From positions 7,388,118-7,452,117 of the forward strand of contig OY848917.1 of the NCBI GenBank assembly GCA_963693285.1: 64,000 bases of DNA, read 5' to 3'. This DNA comes from Xestospongia muta. Its lineage: Eukaryota > Porifera > Demospongiae > Haplosclerida > Petrosiidae. The position numbers and the translations under genes are program-made. Under the pieces are notes generated by a model. It searched no databases, was not told the origin of the DNA, and was given only the letters and a program-made list of their open reading frames with translations. Positions 53,971 through 64,000 of this stretch are shown in pieces (the stretch's first letter is position 1; every line of letters begins with the position of its first letter).

Positions 53971-53989
53971 CAGGGGCGGGTCCAGATTT
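53971..53989 (+). mobile_element. hAT left terminal repeat
   Basis: CAGGGGCGGGTCCAGATTT is a typical hAT end (CAGGGGCGGxxCCAG) placed just outside the transposase 3' end. The matching right end was not found; flanking ATAGGAGT (53963-53970) would be the 8-bp duplication. Confidence 0.65.
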
Positions 53990-54071
53990 TAACCATGGGG
54001 GTGCTCATTGGTAATTAATATGACCACGCCTATTATTAGTTAACTATTAATAAACTCCGCCCATTTAATTA

Positions 54072-56389
54072 TTAGTCAGTCAAATTGTCTGTCACCTGAA
54101 GTCTTCGTGGATGTCGTCTGCTAAACTCGTCTATTGCTGCTGGAATGTCCACGGGGATGTCACAATGTATATTTAGAAAAGACAGGCTTGTCAGTCGTTG
54201 TGTGGTCATGGAGGATCGAAAAGCTGTCTTCGTTCGCTTTAGTCCACTAAAAGATCTTTCTGCTGAGCAACTGGTAGAGTAGATAAAATAATTACTAATA
54301 CTCTGATGTTTGGGTACATGGAAGTATCGTGTTTGAGAGTAGTAGTAGGACTAGATGGTAAACTACAGTGTCCATGTTCAGTTAGATGCTGGTGCCATTT
54401 TAACTTCAAGCAATTAACTCACTGTGGAAGCACTGTTGAAATGGAAGATCATCTTTGCAAAAGTCAGCAAGTTTATTGGCATTAGCTGTGAACTCCTCCA
54501 CTGACATGGTAACCATAACCGATGGCACAATGGACAACCCCAACAAAGCAGTTTGCTGGTGAGAGGTAAAGTGTGACCTCATCTCAGAGAGTAGGTGGTC
54601 AAGTACAGGAATTGAGATGGATCAATTGTAGTATTGAGATGGAGAGTCAGCAGGAACATCGCTTCGATGTGTTTGACGACCACATCTCCGTGGAAGTGAA
54701 GGTTCAGTACCAACAACATCATACATCTTCTCCACTGTGCTAAACCACTCTGAATGGTAAGTGTTGATGTTATCTTTAACGTTCTGGAGTGTTGCTATGA
54801 CAGTATCTATCTATTTTACAGCACTTACAATGTTGATGGTTTCTGCCTGAAGGTTTACTGTCAATGCATATAGATATTGGAGACATGAGTTTGTGATAAC
54901 CAATCCACAAAGGAAGTCTGTTGTGGTGATAGCAAATTGAAGGCTCCTAGCATCAGTGAGTGTGTCTGCTGTCCATAAACCTGGCCCATCATTGCAGATA
55001 CTCTCCATGCAAACAACAGTTGCTTGGTAAAGAGAGCAGAAGACAGAGAGAGCATCAATTAGTTGAACCCATCTAGTACGGCAAAGGTCTTTTAACTTGT
55101 GAATAGTTGATGAAGGTTGGGTCTCAGATACAGAGTCTTCAAATGCTCTTTGTCATTTTGGATATGCAGCAAAAAAAAGTAAACCCTCTCTACCACATTC
55201 ATCATGTTATGAACACTGGTAACTTTCAGTGACTTTACTACAGCAAGATTAAGGCAGTGTGAAGCACAGTGAAGATACAGTGCTTGAGGATACTCATTTG
55301 TAATGAGAGTTGCTGTACCATTAACACATCCAGCCATGTTACCAGCTCCATCGTAGACCTGACCCCGCAAGTTGGATAGGTCAAGGTTGAAACTACGTAA
55401 GCAGCTAGTGATCTTGTTAGCTAACCCACGACCAGTGATCCCACTATCACACTCAAAGAATCCAACTGAGTCTTCTCAAACAAGAAGAATATCAGGGTCT
55501 ACATATTTCAAAACAAGACTTAAAATCTCTTTGTTAGATGCATCAGTGACCTCATCTGCTATCAAAGTGAACCACTTTTCTACATGAACCTTCCTGATAA
55601 TCTTGCCCCTGACTTGATCTGCTAGAACATCTATCATCTGGTTCTGAATAGTGGAATATGTGTAGTTGGAATTCCTTCCAGCTTTAGCAAGATGTTCTCC
55701 AAGGACTGTGTCACCTAAATCAACCCTAAAATTTAGAAGTGCCCAAAAATTGCCATGGTTCTTGGTGTCTGATAGATCTCTCTCAATATCTGTGATATTG
55801 TCATGGTGACTATGTAATGCTATGTTCTGACATCCACAGAATTTGAAGCAATCTGGTCAGCCAACTGGCTTCGTATATCTAGCTGTTGATGTGACATGAC
55901 CTTATGGAAATCCTCAGATCTAACTACAGCCTCTTTGTGGTGGGATTTATCCACATGCTTCCAAAGTATCTCTAATGTCTTGTTAAATGGACTTAACAGA
56001 CGGCTTACAAGTACACCAGGATCTGAACCACGATATCCACAAGTGGAAAAGAGGATGCAAGGGAGGCAAAACCCACCATTCTCCTGCTTACTGTACACTA
56101 ACCAAAGAAACTGTACAAACCATTACATTTGTACTGAAAAGAGTGACCGCTACTACTCTTAAGAAAACTGTAATCACTTTTAGGCTTGAAATGGTTGACT
56201 AACATGTTATATTTGGAGTCGGCACTAAAAACTCTAGAAGATCCAACCACAATTAGCAATATCACTACTATCTATAGTAATAGCTGAACGCTTAGCCATA
56301 GGAGGATGAATACTCTTTGTCTCATCATCAAGACCAGTCTCACTGGCACTACTGGGATCTTCATGAGTGCTGCTGCTGCTGCTAGTCAT
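54072..56389 (-). pseudogene. Decayed hAT transposase (ZMYM/DUF4371 type)
   Basis: The minus strand starts at ATG 56389 (MTSSSSSSTHEDPSSASETG) and ends at TAA 54074-54072. Recognisable in order: zinc-finger-like block GGFCLPCILFS (about 56090-56050) and HVDKSHHKEAVV; the family hallmark GQVYDGAGNMAG with LYLHCASHCLNLAVVKS (55370-55230); RWVQLIDALSVFCSLYQ (about 55080-55030); and the C-terminal dimerisation region CSAERSFSGLKRTKTAFRSS (about 54270) with TSLSFLNIHCDI. Stops and frameshifts separate these blocks, for example after CGWIF near 56240. A hAT transposase cuts and pastes DNA; this copy cannot. Confidence 0.85.
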
Positions 56390-56399
56390 ATTATCTAAT

Positions 56400-57458
56400 A
56401 TTACAGTTAATTTTTTATATAATTAGCCTATTTTATTTTGTTGTTAATTTTTTTACCTGTTGTAGTAGTATCCTCTACTCTCATACTCTTAAAGTATTTA
56501 AAGAGTGACATAATTATGATAACGTTACTCAATGGCTTCTAAGACACGTGTAATCAGGTGTGGTCTTAATTAATATTAGGCTAAAAAAGAATAATTAATT
56601 ATCTCATACTCTGGTGTCTCTGCCCACTTCAAAAAGAAATAGGTCTAGTACACTAATATATATCATTCATACAACTCAATCAGAAGGTAGCATTCAAAAA
56701 AACGCAATTAAAAGGCACAGTAGAGTAAATTTAACACTTCTGTAGATTCAAGTACTGCATTAAGTCTTGGTTATAAAGTATTAAAAGTTAACCAGTAGAC
56801 TAAGTTTTAATAGCCACTAAGAATTAATTTTTTGTCTGGCAGCAATGTGTTTGCTGTCATGCCTATTGGTGATGGCAAGAGTTTATGTAACAGTCGTGTT
56901 TTAAAATTTCTTTCTAACTAATATATCAATAGTTGTAGTTGCTACTCCATTAACAGATACCACAAACATTTTTTTAAATTAAAAGTATTACACTTTCATA
57001 TGTCCTTGACATCCAATCAGCAAAGCACCACTTAATACAACCTACATTCCATACTGACACAGAAACTGTATACTATTTTGTAAGAAGACTGTACTTATGT
57101 CATCAATCATATGATCTTGATTGCAAAAAAGAATGTAATTAACAGATTTTTTAAATTTTTGTAAAAATCAAGAATTGTAATACATCTTCCTCCAAATAAT
57201 CCCAAAAGGAAAGAAGGAAATGTACCAACAAGTTAATAAAGGGTGCTTATAAATGCTTTAATTTTTATCTTCTGATTCTAGCCTATATCACTCATCAATG
57301 GCTGTAACTTACTATGGTTAAGAGAAAGACTTATATACTAGTAGATTTAATAGCATACAGAAATATTTACGATTGTAAATACAAACAATTCATGCATAAA
57401 GAGTTTTGTTTGCTGGTTAAACATCTTAGCATTTTTTACACGTCCTCAGCGGTGACAT
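56400..57458. other. Spacer right of the hAT relic
   Basis: No gene seen. GGTGTGGTCTTAATTAATAT near 56557 resembles the sub-terminal GGCGTGGTCATATTAATTA of the hAT left end in inverse, so the missing right end may have been near here. Confidence 0.4.
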
Positions 57459-58056
57459 CCTGGTTCGTCTACTCCTGTTTGGTCTACTCCTTGTTTCATC
57501 TACTCTTATTTCGTCTATGCCTGTTTTGTCTACTATAATATTATAATCGTTCTATAATATTATAATTGTTTTGCAAGAATATATCATTATACATATGAAT
57601 TAAAAAAAACATTCTAAAAACCTATCCAGTAACTAATGGCTGTTATGATACTCATGAAGACAATGTGTATCTATACCCCTTGAATGCTAGAGAGCGTGCT
57701 CCTCTCTTTGTCTTCATGAACTCCATTCTGGTGGTTCAGATATGAGTTGGTGATGCAGAGTTGAAGGTAGTTGACAGCAGTTGAAATGAATAATGAAGCA
57801 AGGAACCCCAAATTTATAGCATTTGAGGTGTCAAAGTGTACATTTGGTAATTGTTCACAGACATCAAAGTCACTTTGAGCAATTGGTGCCAGTTGAGTTA
57901 GCTATAATATTATAGTAGGTGTCACTACTTAGGTACAGTTGGTAATTGCTCACAGGCATCAAAGTAAATTTGCAACTGCCAGTTCTATAATATTATAGTA
58001 GACGAAATAGGAGTAGACGAAATAGAAGTAGACCAAACAGAAGTAGACGAACCAGG
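57459..58056. mobile_element. Foldback element with tandem-repeat inverted arms
   Basis: Left arm 57459-57540 starts CCTGGTTCGTCTACTCCTGT and consists of five or six ~15-bp units of TTCGTCTACTCCTGT type. The right arm (57985-58056) is its inverse. Each arm ends inside at CTATAATATTATA. The ~450-bp centre contains a direct repeat (GTAATTG[T/C]TCACAG[A/G]CATCAAAGT at about 57848 and 57941) and no ORF. A third arm relic sits at 12026-12079. Confidence 0.75.
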
Positions 58057-58064
58057 TATAAACC

Positions 58065-58143
58065 GGTAAGAAATCTTTGCCTCCGTGTGCGTCAAGAGTG
58101 TATATATAATCCTTGGAGTTGTCGGAGGCAAGGATTTCTTACC
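58065..58143. repeat. Hairpin: 21-bp inverted repeat with 37-nt loop
   Basis: Arm 58065-58085 (GGTAAGAAATCTTTGCCTCC...) pairs with 58123-58143 (...GGAGGCAAGGATTTCTTACC) with a single mismatch. It directly abuts the foldback element. Could be a small MITE or a hairpin transcript. Confidence 0.7.
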
Positions 58144-58454
58144 AGATCTATATAAATACTATAACTGCCAAAATTATAGAACTCACGTATTTAAGACGTT
58201 TATCCTCCACTTCTTTAATAGATCAGAACTTAATTGCCAAGGGTATATATATCACTGCTACACAGCCAAAAATAGTACACTTGATCCGATACTGAATCAA
58301 CCTTGGAACAGGAGTGGGGGGATACAGTGTTACCACAGTCATCTCGGGTAACCCCCTTATCACTAACATGATAAATGATTGATACGTTATTGTAAATCAT
58401 GGTTGACACAATGATGTTTCACTACTGTAACAGCTATGTATAATAATTAATGAA

Positions 58455-60718
58455 TTATTGGTAACAATATTTATTATTAATCATTTTCAATAGAAAGCAA
58501 GTATGTATTGATGTTATAAATATTAAGAGAATACAATGAATTACTCCGGTCACGCCAAAGTCAAAATCATCTGTTTGGACTTCTTCGTGTTCTATTTGTC
58601 TTGTTCTATTAGTTTTAAAAGTACATGACATTGAGCACGAGTGTACAATAGACACAGGTGTCAGTACAAGTGATACTGGATACAAGTAAATAATATTGCT
58701 AAGATCTAAGTGTGGGCATTGAAACTTATCTAAAATTGGTTCATTCATTTCTACTCCAGATGTTAGTTCATTAAAAGGTCTCACAGCTACCCATGATGTA
58801 ATCATAGATTGAATACATGTGAGACATTCAGCAAATGTAACCTACAATGAGTTTATATTCAATTAGTTATTGAAAACTTAATATTTACTGTTTTGTCTGG
58901 ATTCTTAATAGCAACAAAGTCTCCTATATGAGCAAGTAGACTGCCACGAGTAATGACTGCACTAAATTCATCCACTACTTCATCTTCCTTAATCTCTTGA
59001 TATAAAAATTGAGTTTCTGGTATAACCATCAACTCCCTTATTGTATGATAACCAAAGCCTCTTAGGAAAATATTGGTCAAGCCACACAGTTCTTTTTTCT
59101 ATAATTATGACAACTGAAACTAAGTCACAAAACACTGGCTTACCTTTCTGATTGCCCCTGGCTGAAAAATGGCTTTATGAGAATAAAAATTTTTAGATGA
59201 GGCATGACTGAAATAACGTTGCAACTCTGGATCAGCATACAGTTTCACTAAACCATCCCCAGCTCTACAAAGTAACAAATATATAACAACATTAATGCTA
59301 GTTAGAATAACTAACTGTCTGTCTTCATGTGCTAATTTAGCTCCTGAACAAACATGCATGTGCAAACTGCTCAGATATAGCAGCTTTAGTAGCAATGTCT
59401 CTGCTGATGCATTGTCTATTACTAAACAAATTCAGTATATAGCCATTGAAGATTTCACATCTAACATTAATTATATAAAAAAAAGAAAACAATTAAATGA
59501 TTCAAATCTACCTCTCAGTACAAAATAAAGATGTTGGACCAAAGTATACCATATTGTCCAGTAAGTGGAGAAGCAAATAAATTTTTGTTTGTGTAAGAAG
59601 TGTGCTTTGTGGTGCTAGATAGTTTGGACAAATTGAAATATTATATCCTTCCATTCCAAGTATCCTTGGGGACTAAATGTTTCTACATAAGAAATTCTAA
59701 CTACCTATAATGACTAGTAACACATATATGATGTATTGTCTTAAAAATTACCTGAGACAAATAAAACCAGACTTCTTTGTCAGCACTACTTATTAGGACC
59801 GATGAAGAAAAGTGCTATTTGTCCTCATGTCTTGTAGTTTCTTCCAACAAATGACTGGTGATGATAGTAGACATTGGCTGCTAGTTTATTATCAAACCCA
59901 GAATAAATGAAGGTAGAAATATGAGCCAGTATCTCACACTTCTGTCGTCTTCCAAGCTGCATCATAACATCTTTCAAAAGATATTTATAAGGTCCAAGCA
60001 AAATGCTATGTAATACTTCTATTGGAGTACTCCTATATAAAGTGACATGAATTAAGTATCACAATTAGTAACAGATATTTCTTACCTATACAGATCCACT
60101 GACAAATTTAACAATGGATTACGTGTTTCTTTCAAACCATATGCTGTTCTTTTTTCAGCTCTGTCAACTTTCCTACTTTTTGATCTGATATTATTCATAA
60201 ACATCACAGATTGATCAGAAGTTCTCAAGGTTTCAAGACCAACTAGGTTTTCCTTATCAACCTAAAGAAACAGTGAATATTGAGTCATGGCTAGGCCTCA
60301 CACTCACTAACCACATTCGATAAAACTTTCTTACTGAACTGCCCAAATGGCTACATATTTCTGAGGTTTGTGGATTATCACAAATTATACAAAGAACAGG
60401 TGACATAACTAATATGTCCTTCTTAAGGAAGCCATCATAAACTTCAATACCAGATGTTTCTAACTGAATTAGTTCATCTGTAATGGCCACACCCATATCC
60501 AGACAAGCATCATGGTCTGAGCAGGATAGCATATGAATGTTTTCCAGCTTGGTATTCTTATCTTTAGGAAGCCCATCTAATAGAGCACACCAGCAATCAA
60601 GTTTATGCCATTTCTTACTTTGATTTCCAGCTACGTCATCACTGTACAACATCAGAGGAACAACATATACTGGCTTTCCTTCTGCCCTACGTTTCAATGG
60701 ATGAGGTTGGAAAAATGC
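58455..60718 (-). pseudogene. Multi-exon gene of an uncharacterised mobile-like family, a few breaks
   Basis: Exons by eye, 5' to 3': 60308-60718, 60086-60261, 59752-60032, 59512-59704, 59316-59460, 59144-59264, 58889-59098, about 58455-58841. Motifs: YVVPLMLYSDDVAGNQSKKW, PVLCIICDNPQTSEICSHLG, RSTPIEVLHSILLGPYKYLL, TFIYSGFDNKLAANV, QTKIYLLLHLLDNMVYFGPT, SLFCTER|CEIFNGYILNLFSNRQ, SRDIATKAA and PVSIVHSCSMSCTF. I recall this motif set from large, unnamed proteins abundant in fungi and sponges that behave like transposon genes. Function is unknown. Splice phases are kept (AG|A joins CTER to CEIF), yet there is a TGA after RNYKT near 59835, a frameshift after it, another after FVQTI near 59610, and one near 59360. 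Likely a young pseudogene. Confidence 0.7.
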
Positions 60719-61052
60719 CTACAGTGATTAAAAAGTTGATCATGTGTATATTCATGTATTTATGTATGAACATATAAACCTCCACTTGGACTGGTAGAAG
60801 TCTAGTTCTATCTGAATTTAGTTTAACTTAATTTGCTGGTTTATCCCAGTTCACATAGATGAAGTTCTAAATAGATGATTCAACTTCTTTAAAGATTATA
60901 AGAGTGTTAACGTCAAGAATACAAAATTGGGTGTACAAAACAATGTTTAGCTGCTGAGGTGACAAATGTATTGTGACAGATGAAAATAACACTTAAGATC
61001 CTTCCTATAGTGCATCCTAACAATGGGTACATAAGGAATATAGATGACAAAC

Positions 61053-61162
61053 CTTTTGAAAAAACTCTGTTACTTGTGCTAAGACCATACCTACATTACC
61101 ATAGTGGCTGACAACATCATTGACAAAAACATGCTTTCCATTGGTTAAAATAGTCATAAGAG
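61053..61162 (-). CDS. Possible upstream exon of the mobile-like gene
   Basis: 110 nt between a TTTTCAG acceptor and GTTTGT donor: LMTILTNGKHVFVNDVVSHY, GNVGMVLAQVTEFFQK, ending in phase 0, which fits the next exon (60718, AFFQPHPLKRR). Assigned by phase and proximity only. Confidence 0.45.
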
Positions 61163-61454
61163 CTGAAAATCTGATGTCATAGTTCTACCATCTACCCTGA
61201 TATATTTCCCTAGGTTAAAAGAGTTATACATAAACTATTATGAATGTTACTGGAAAATACTAACCTGTATGATGATAGAGCTACTACTGGATCTCGTGGA
61301 TCAGACTATCAGTCAACTGTTTGAATATTATTGGATGTAGTTCTTCAATGGAAAATTCAGGAACAGTGATCGTGACAGAAGACAACAATTGACAATTGAT
61401 TGATGTTTTGAAGTAATTTGTCATGTACTGTCTTATTTGAATCAATCATCTGAC

Positions 61455-62150
61455 CTAAAGGAGGAAATTACCACCAGACTCGTCATATAATAGATGCATA
61501 GCAGCTTTCACTTTCCCTTCCATTATCATCATGACAAAAGAGTATTCATTCTGGTTCTTTGGCTTCATAGAGCTATATAGACATTTGACACTTTGCTTTT
61601 GTATAGTGCGACCATCTTGTAGGAGGGTATTGATATCTCCCTCATTCAATGTTTCAAGTCATCTCTCTGGACATGCCATATGATCTTTTGTCTTTGATGA
61701 GGCAAAAGATTTTTGTGGAAAAACCTCAATAAGGGTTGGCATTATCATAGCAGCAGTCAAGTCAATCCTTTCTATTGCTGATCTATCAGCATAAAATTTA
61801 AGCAGACACACTAACTCTGATGTAAATGTTTTGCCAGCCTGGCCGAAGAGAACTTTTAAATATATTTCATCTCCAGTGGACAACATCATAGTCACTATGA
61901 TTAGCCTTTGAAAAATTTTTACCATTTTTAAAGATGACTCAGTTAGAACAGAGAGAATATAGCTATTGTTTAATTTGGCTTGAGAATTGAAGGTAGAAAT
62001 ATTTTTTTTCTTTCCATCACAACTTGAGAACTTAATTGATTCGTTTTCACAGTGGCAGACAGTCAACATACCTCAGCCCTGATTTTTTGGAGGAACAGCT
62101 TTTGCAACATCCTTGAGCATTACAATGACACCAAACAGACATGTTGTGAA
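61455..62150 (-). pseudogene. Fragment of a Cys-rich / pre-reverse-transcriptase polyprotein
   Basis: Minus strand: a Cys-rich start (WCHCNAQGCCKSCSSKKSG, about 62140-62080, then VDCLP), FTSELVCLLKFYADRSAIER, LTAAMIMPTLIEVFPQKSFA, SSKTKDHMACPERRLETLNE, GDINTLLQDGRTIQKQ and FVMMIMEGKVKAAMHLLYDE (61455). This order (small Cys cluster, 'MxMPxLLxxxPxxSSKxKDH', 'GDIxxLLxEGRTIQ', 'GKxxAAxxLL') is one I recall from sponge and cnidarian retroelement polyproteins ahead of the reverse transcriptase domain. No reverse transcriptase follows at lower coordinates: the fragment is 3' truncated. A frame change near 61655 joins two ORFs. Confidence 0.55.
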
Positions 62151-62632
62151 CTTGAAGAAGCAGTACCTGAAGTTATTGGAGCCAGCTAAGTGACAGAAAG
62201 CTCAACATTCTAATTAATGCCTACCTCAACATCATGTCCATACACTTCTTCACCTGTTGGATAATATTATCTTTACACAATATAATAGTTCGTGTCTCAG
62301 GTACTTGTAAATCAAGAGAATCTTCTACTAATTTCTATAACTTCATCATCTCTGTCTTCTAATTCATTATCCTATAGTGGTCTCGCGTAGCCAGCCCCTC
62401 CCCCCTGGGAGTAGGAAGGGGCTGGCTACGGGAAACTAATCTTATACTAGTTCACATGGAAGTTATTACAAATTTACAAGAAGACCTTACCACTCCCATA
62501 GAATGTTCTCTCTCTTCTTCAGTAGTGTTCCCATCTTCATTCTCGTCACTGTCTAGCTCTGGTCCTATGTAGTTACTAAACTCGTCATATAACTATTAAG
62601 TTACATTCTTACAATGTTCATACTTACAATGT
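62151..62632. other. Spacer with GC-rich hairpin
   Basis: 62386-62430 is a compact palindrome (arms CGTAGCCAGCCCCT / AGGGGCTGGCTACG, 17-nt loop) within TCTCGCGTAGCC..., a MITE-end-like sequence. No gene recognised in the rest. Confidence 0.6.
62386..62430. repeat. 14-bp perfect inverted repeat, GC-rich
   Basis: Arms 62386-62399 and 62417-62430, perfectly complementary, much more GC-rich than its surroundings. Probably a minimal MITE or solo terminus. Confidence 0.75.
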
Positions 62633-62794
62633 TTTTAAACGAGCATGCGCAGTAAAAAAAGGGGGCTGGGCTGCCCACAAAATGGCACACACAAAACTTT
62701 TCAATACCAAAAAAAATGGAAGCTGTGTTTCTTATCCTGTTTACATCATAATATGCACTTCCTCTAGCTGTTGCATTAGCTGCTTAATTATAGC

Positions 62795-63217
62795 ATGTCC
62801 GAGTTGAGAAGAGCCACCCAGACATGTAAATAACTTTGCTGTTTTACATGCTATCTGCATGGAACTTGCACCAATCAATTCAGCTTGCAAACGCACATTT
62901 TATATATAAAATTTGGCTGTCTAGTACTACAAGAAAGTAGGAAACTAAAAAACTCCATACATTTTCAATGGCATACCTTCGTCATACTTTAAATCACACA
63001 CTTTCAAGGATTTAACGAATAACAATTTTCACCTCAAGAAGTCAGCCGTGTGTCACGAGGAAATTGAAAATTACAATTCTAATTACATGAACAAATGTTT
63101 TATTATGACTATTATTATTATAAAAAAATAAATAAAATAAAATAAAAAATACCTCACCTTACATTCTATGCATAAAACACCTTTTTTTTAATAAGGGGCT
63201 CTTCTCAACTCGGACAT
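62795..63217. mobile_element. Nested MITE with 21-bp perfect TIRs
   Basis: ATGTCCGAGTTGAGAAGAGC begins at 62795 and is exactly inverted ending at 63217 (21 bp each). Interior 423-bp AT-rich sequence has no ORF. TATAGC/CTATAA flanks may hold a short target duplication, but this is not certain. Confidence 0.75.
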
Positions 63218-63289
63218 ACTATAATATTATGCATATGTTCAGTGCAGATATTGCCGTTTTTTTGGATACGTGTAAGTTTCTGTAGTGAA

Positions 63290-63484
63290 ATGACGAACAG
63301 TAGAAAACGTGTAAGATTTTCTCTTGTGATAGACTTTGACAGTCTAGAGGGGAAGAATGTGTTCAAGAGAAGGTTGGACCATGTTAGAAAAGTTCTAACT
63401 CCTGCTGGGCAATCTGATTTAGACAACTATGGTCTTGTGTCAGCCATCTTTGACTCTGTCATGTATAATTCAGTACAGCAATAA
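63290..63484 (+). CDS. Small ORF, 64 residues, unknown
   Basis: MTNSRKRVRFSLVIDFDSLE, then FKRRLDHVRKVLTPAGQ and DNYGLVSAIFDSV, ending at TAA. Basic start, then two probable helices; codon use looks protein-like. An upstream in-frame ATG exists at 63242, but the 63290 start is more natural. It resembles short N-terminal regions of sponge transposon-type proteins from memory, without a name. It may be a first exon. Confidence 0.45.
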   Translation: MTNSRKRVRFSLVIDFDSLEGKNVFKRRLDHVRKVLTPAGQSDLDNYGLVSAIFDSVMYNSVQQ

Positions 63485-64000
63485 AAGTTATTATCTATTA
63501 TTATCAACTGTGTAATTGACATAACACGTGTTTGTACCTAGAGCTAACTATTATAGATGTTTTGCGTGGGTTGTTCAGGTTGGTATGGCTACTATCTAGA
63601 ACGATATCTAGGTTTGAATATTGCCGCCATCTCACTCTTTGGTAGGCGTCACATTCTTCCGGGCAGCCCACCCCCTTTTATAGGGAGCAGGAATGCGTGG
63701 AGAGTGGCATTATAAACGACACATGCTCGTTTAAAACCATGCTGGTGGGCGTGGTGTGTGACTTACACAAACCACACCTTTCAAAATTATAGGAATTTGC
63801 AATTGCTTGTTTCAGAAAGTAGTCGCTATGAATCTAAATAACGTCTCTCCAGAAGAAAAGTTAAAAATCTGTCGACGTTTTTTATATTGGTTGTTTTGAA
63901 CTACCATTTGTTTGGTTAATTGACTGTCTAATTTTCAGAGAAGCATTTTTAAGAGGACACTCAAATTTAGATGGTATGTCTTGGCCTCTCTTCTTGGACT
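63485..64000. other. Right edge of the window
   Basis: Contains the right inverted repeats of the 1.1-kb unit. Beyond 63740 the plus strand has short coding-like stretches (for example around 63829-63898) but nothing I can assign. Confidence 0.4.

Larger units (their letters stand above)
62633..63736. mobile_element. ~1.1-kb inverted-repeat unit around a small ORF
   Basis: TTTTAAACGAGCATG at 62633-62647 is exactly inverted at 63722-63736. A second inverted pair, AAAGGGGG(C)TGGGCTGCCC, lies at about 62655-62676 and 63661-63679, though at unequal distance from the ends. Contains a nested element (62795-63217) and the ORF at 63290. Either a transposon or an inverted duplication of a regulatory region. 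Confidence 0.55.

Noticed and set aside
55372..56202. Plus-strand ORFs opposite the hAT relic
   Set aside because: The minus strand has unmistakable hAT motifs; these are antisense shadows.

Overview
The window looks like a piece of an AT-rich, intron-rich animal genome. I infer a demosponge such as Amphimedon, from the style of the multi-exon genes and the mix of Merlin, hAT and other transposon relics. I could not run a search, so the species is unconfirmed. No rRNA, tRNA, CRISPR array or bacterial-type operon was seen.

The main feature is one large minus-strand gene spanning about 47.6 kb down to 3.24 kb. By eye it resolves into 24 coding exons with consistent splice phases, giving a protein of about 1,522 residues: a short Lys-rich start, 22 ankyrin repeats, a Roc GTPase domain, a COR region and a C-terminal helical death-fold/CARD-like domain. 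This resembles DAPK1 without its kinase. Sixteen of the ankyrin repeats lie in strictly alternating 99-nt, phase-0 exons of two types, called A and B here. The A-B pair has been amplified eight times. Each of the eight A-to-B introns is filled by an array of a ~136-bp satellite, about 19.3 kb and roughly 140 monomers in all (about 30% of the window). Every monomer type inspected carries a GTAAGTG or GTGAGTG donor-like motif on the gene's coding strand. Relics of a ninth A-B pair lie at 44.0-44.8 kb, and one 2,271-bp unit has been copied very recently (33.9-38.0 kb).

At the left edge (1-1.54 kb) is a broken, 5'-truncated tandem copy of the COR part of this gene.

Right of 47.6 kb the sequence is a transposon graveyard: a degraded DDE_Tnp_4-type transposase (49.6-50.3 kb), a Merlin/IS1595-type element with ~70-bp inverted ends and a 9-bp target duplication (50.4-52.57 kb), a decayed hAT transposase (54.07-56.39 kb), a foldback element with tandem-repeat arms (57.46-58.06 kb), a multi-exon gene of an uncharacterised mobile-like family with a few breaks (58.46-61.16 kb), a fragment of a Cys-rich/pre-reverse-transcriptase polyprotein (61.46-62.15 kb), and nested inverted-repeat elements around a small ORF (62.6-63.7 kb).

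The exon-by-exon ankyrin amplification, coupled to satellite arrays in a GTPase/death-domain receptor-like gene, is the most notable candidate for something new. Unequal exchange between arrays could change repeat number three codons-in-frame at a time, because every A and B exon is 99 nt and phase 0.
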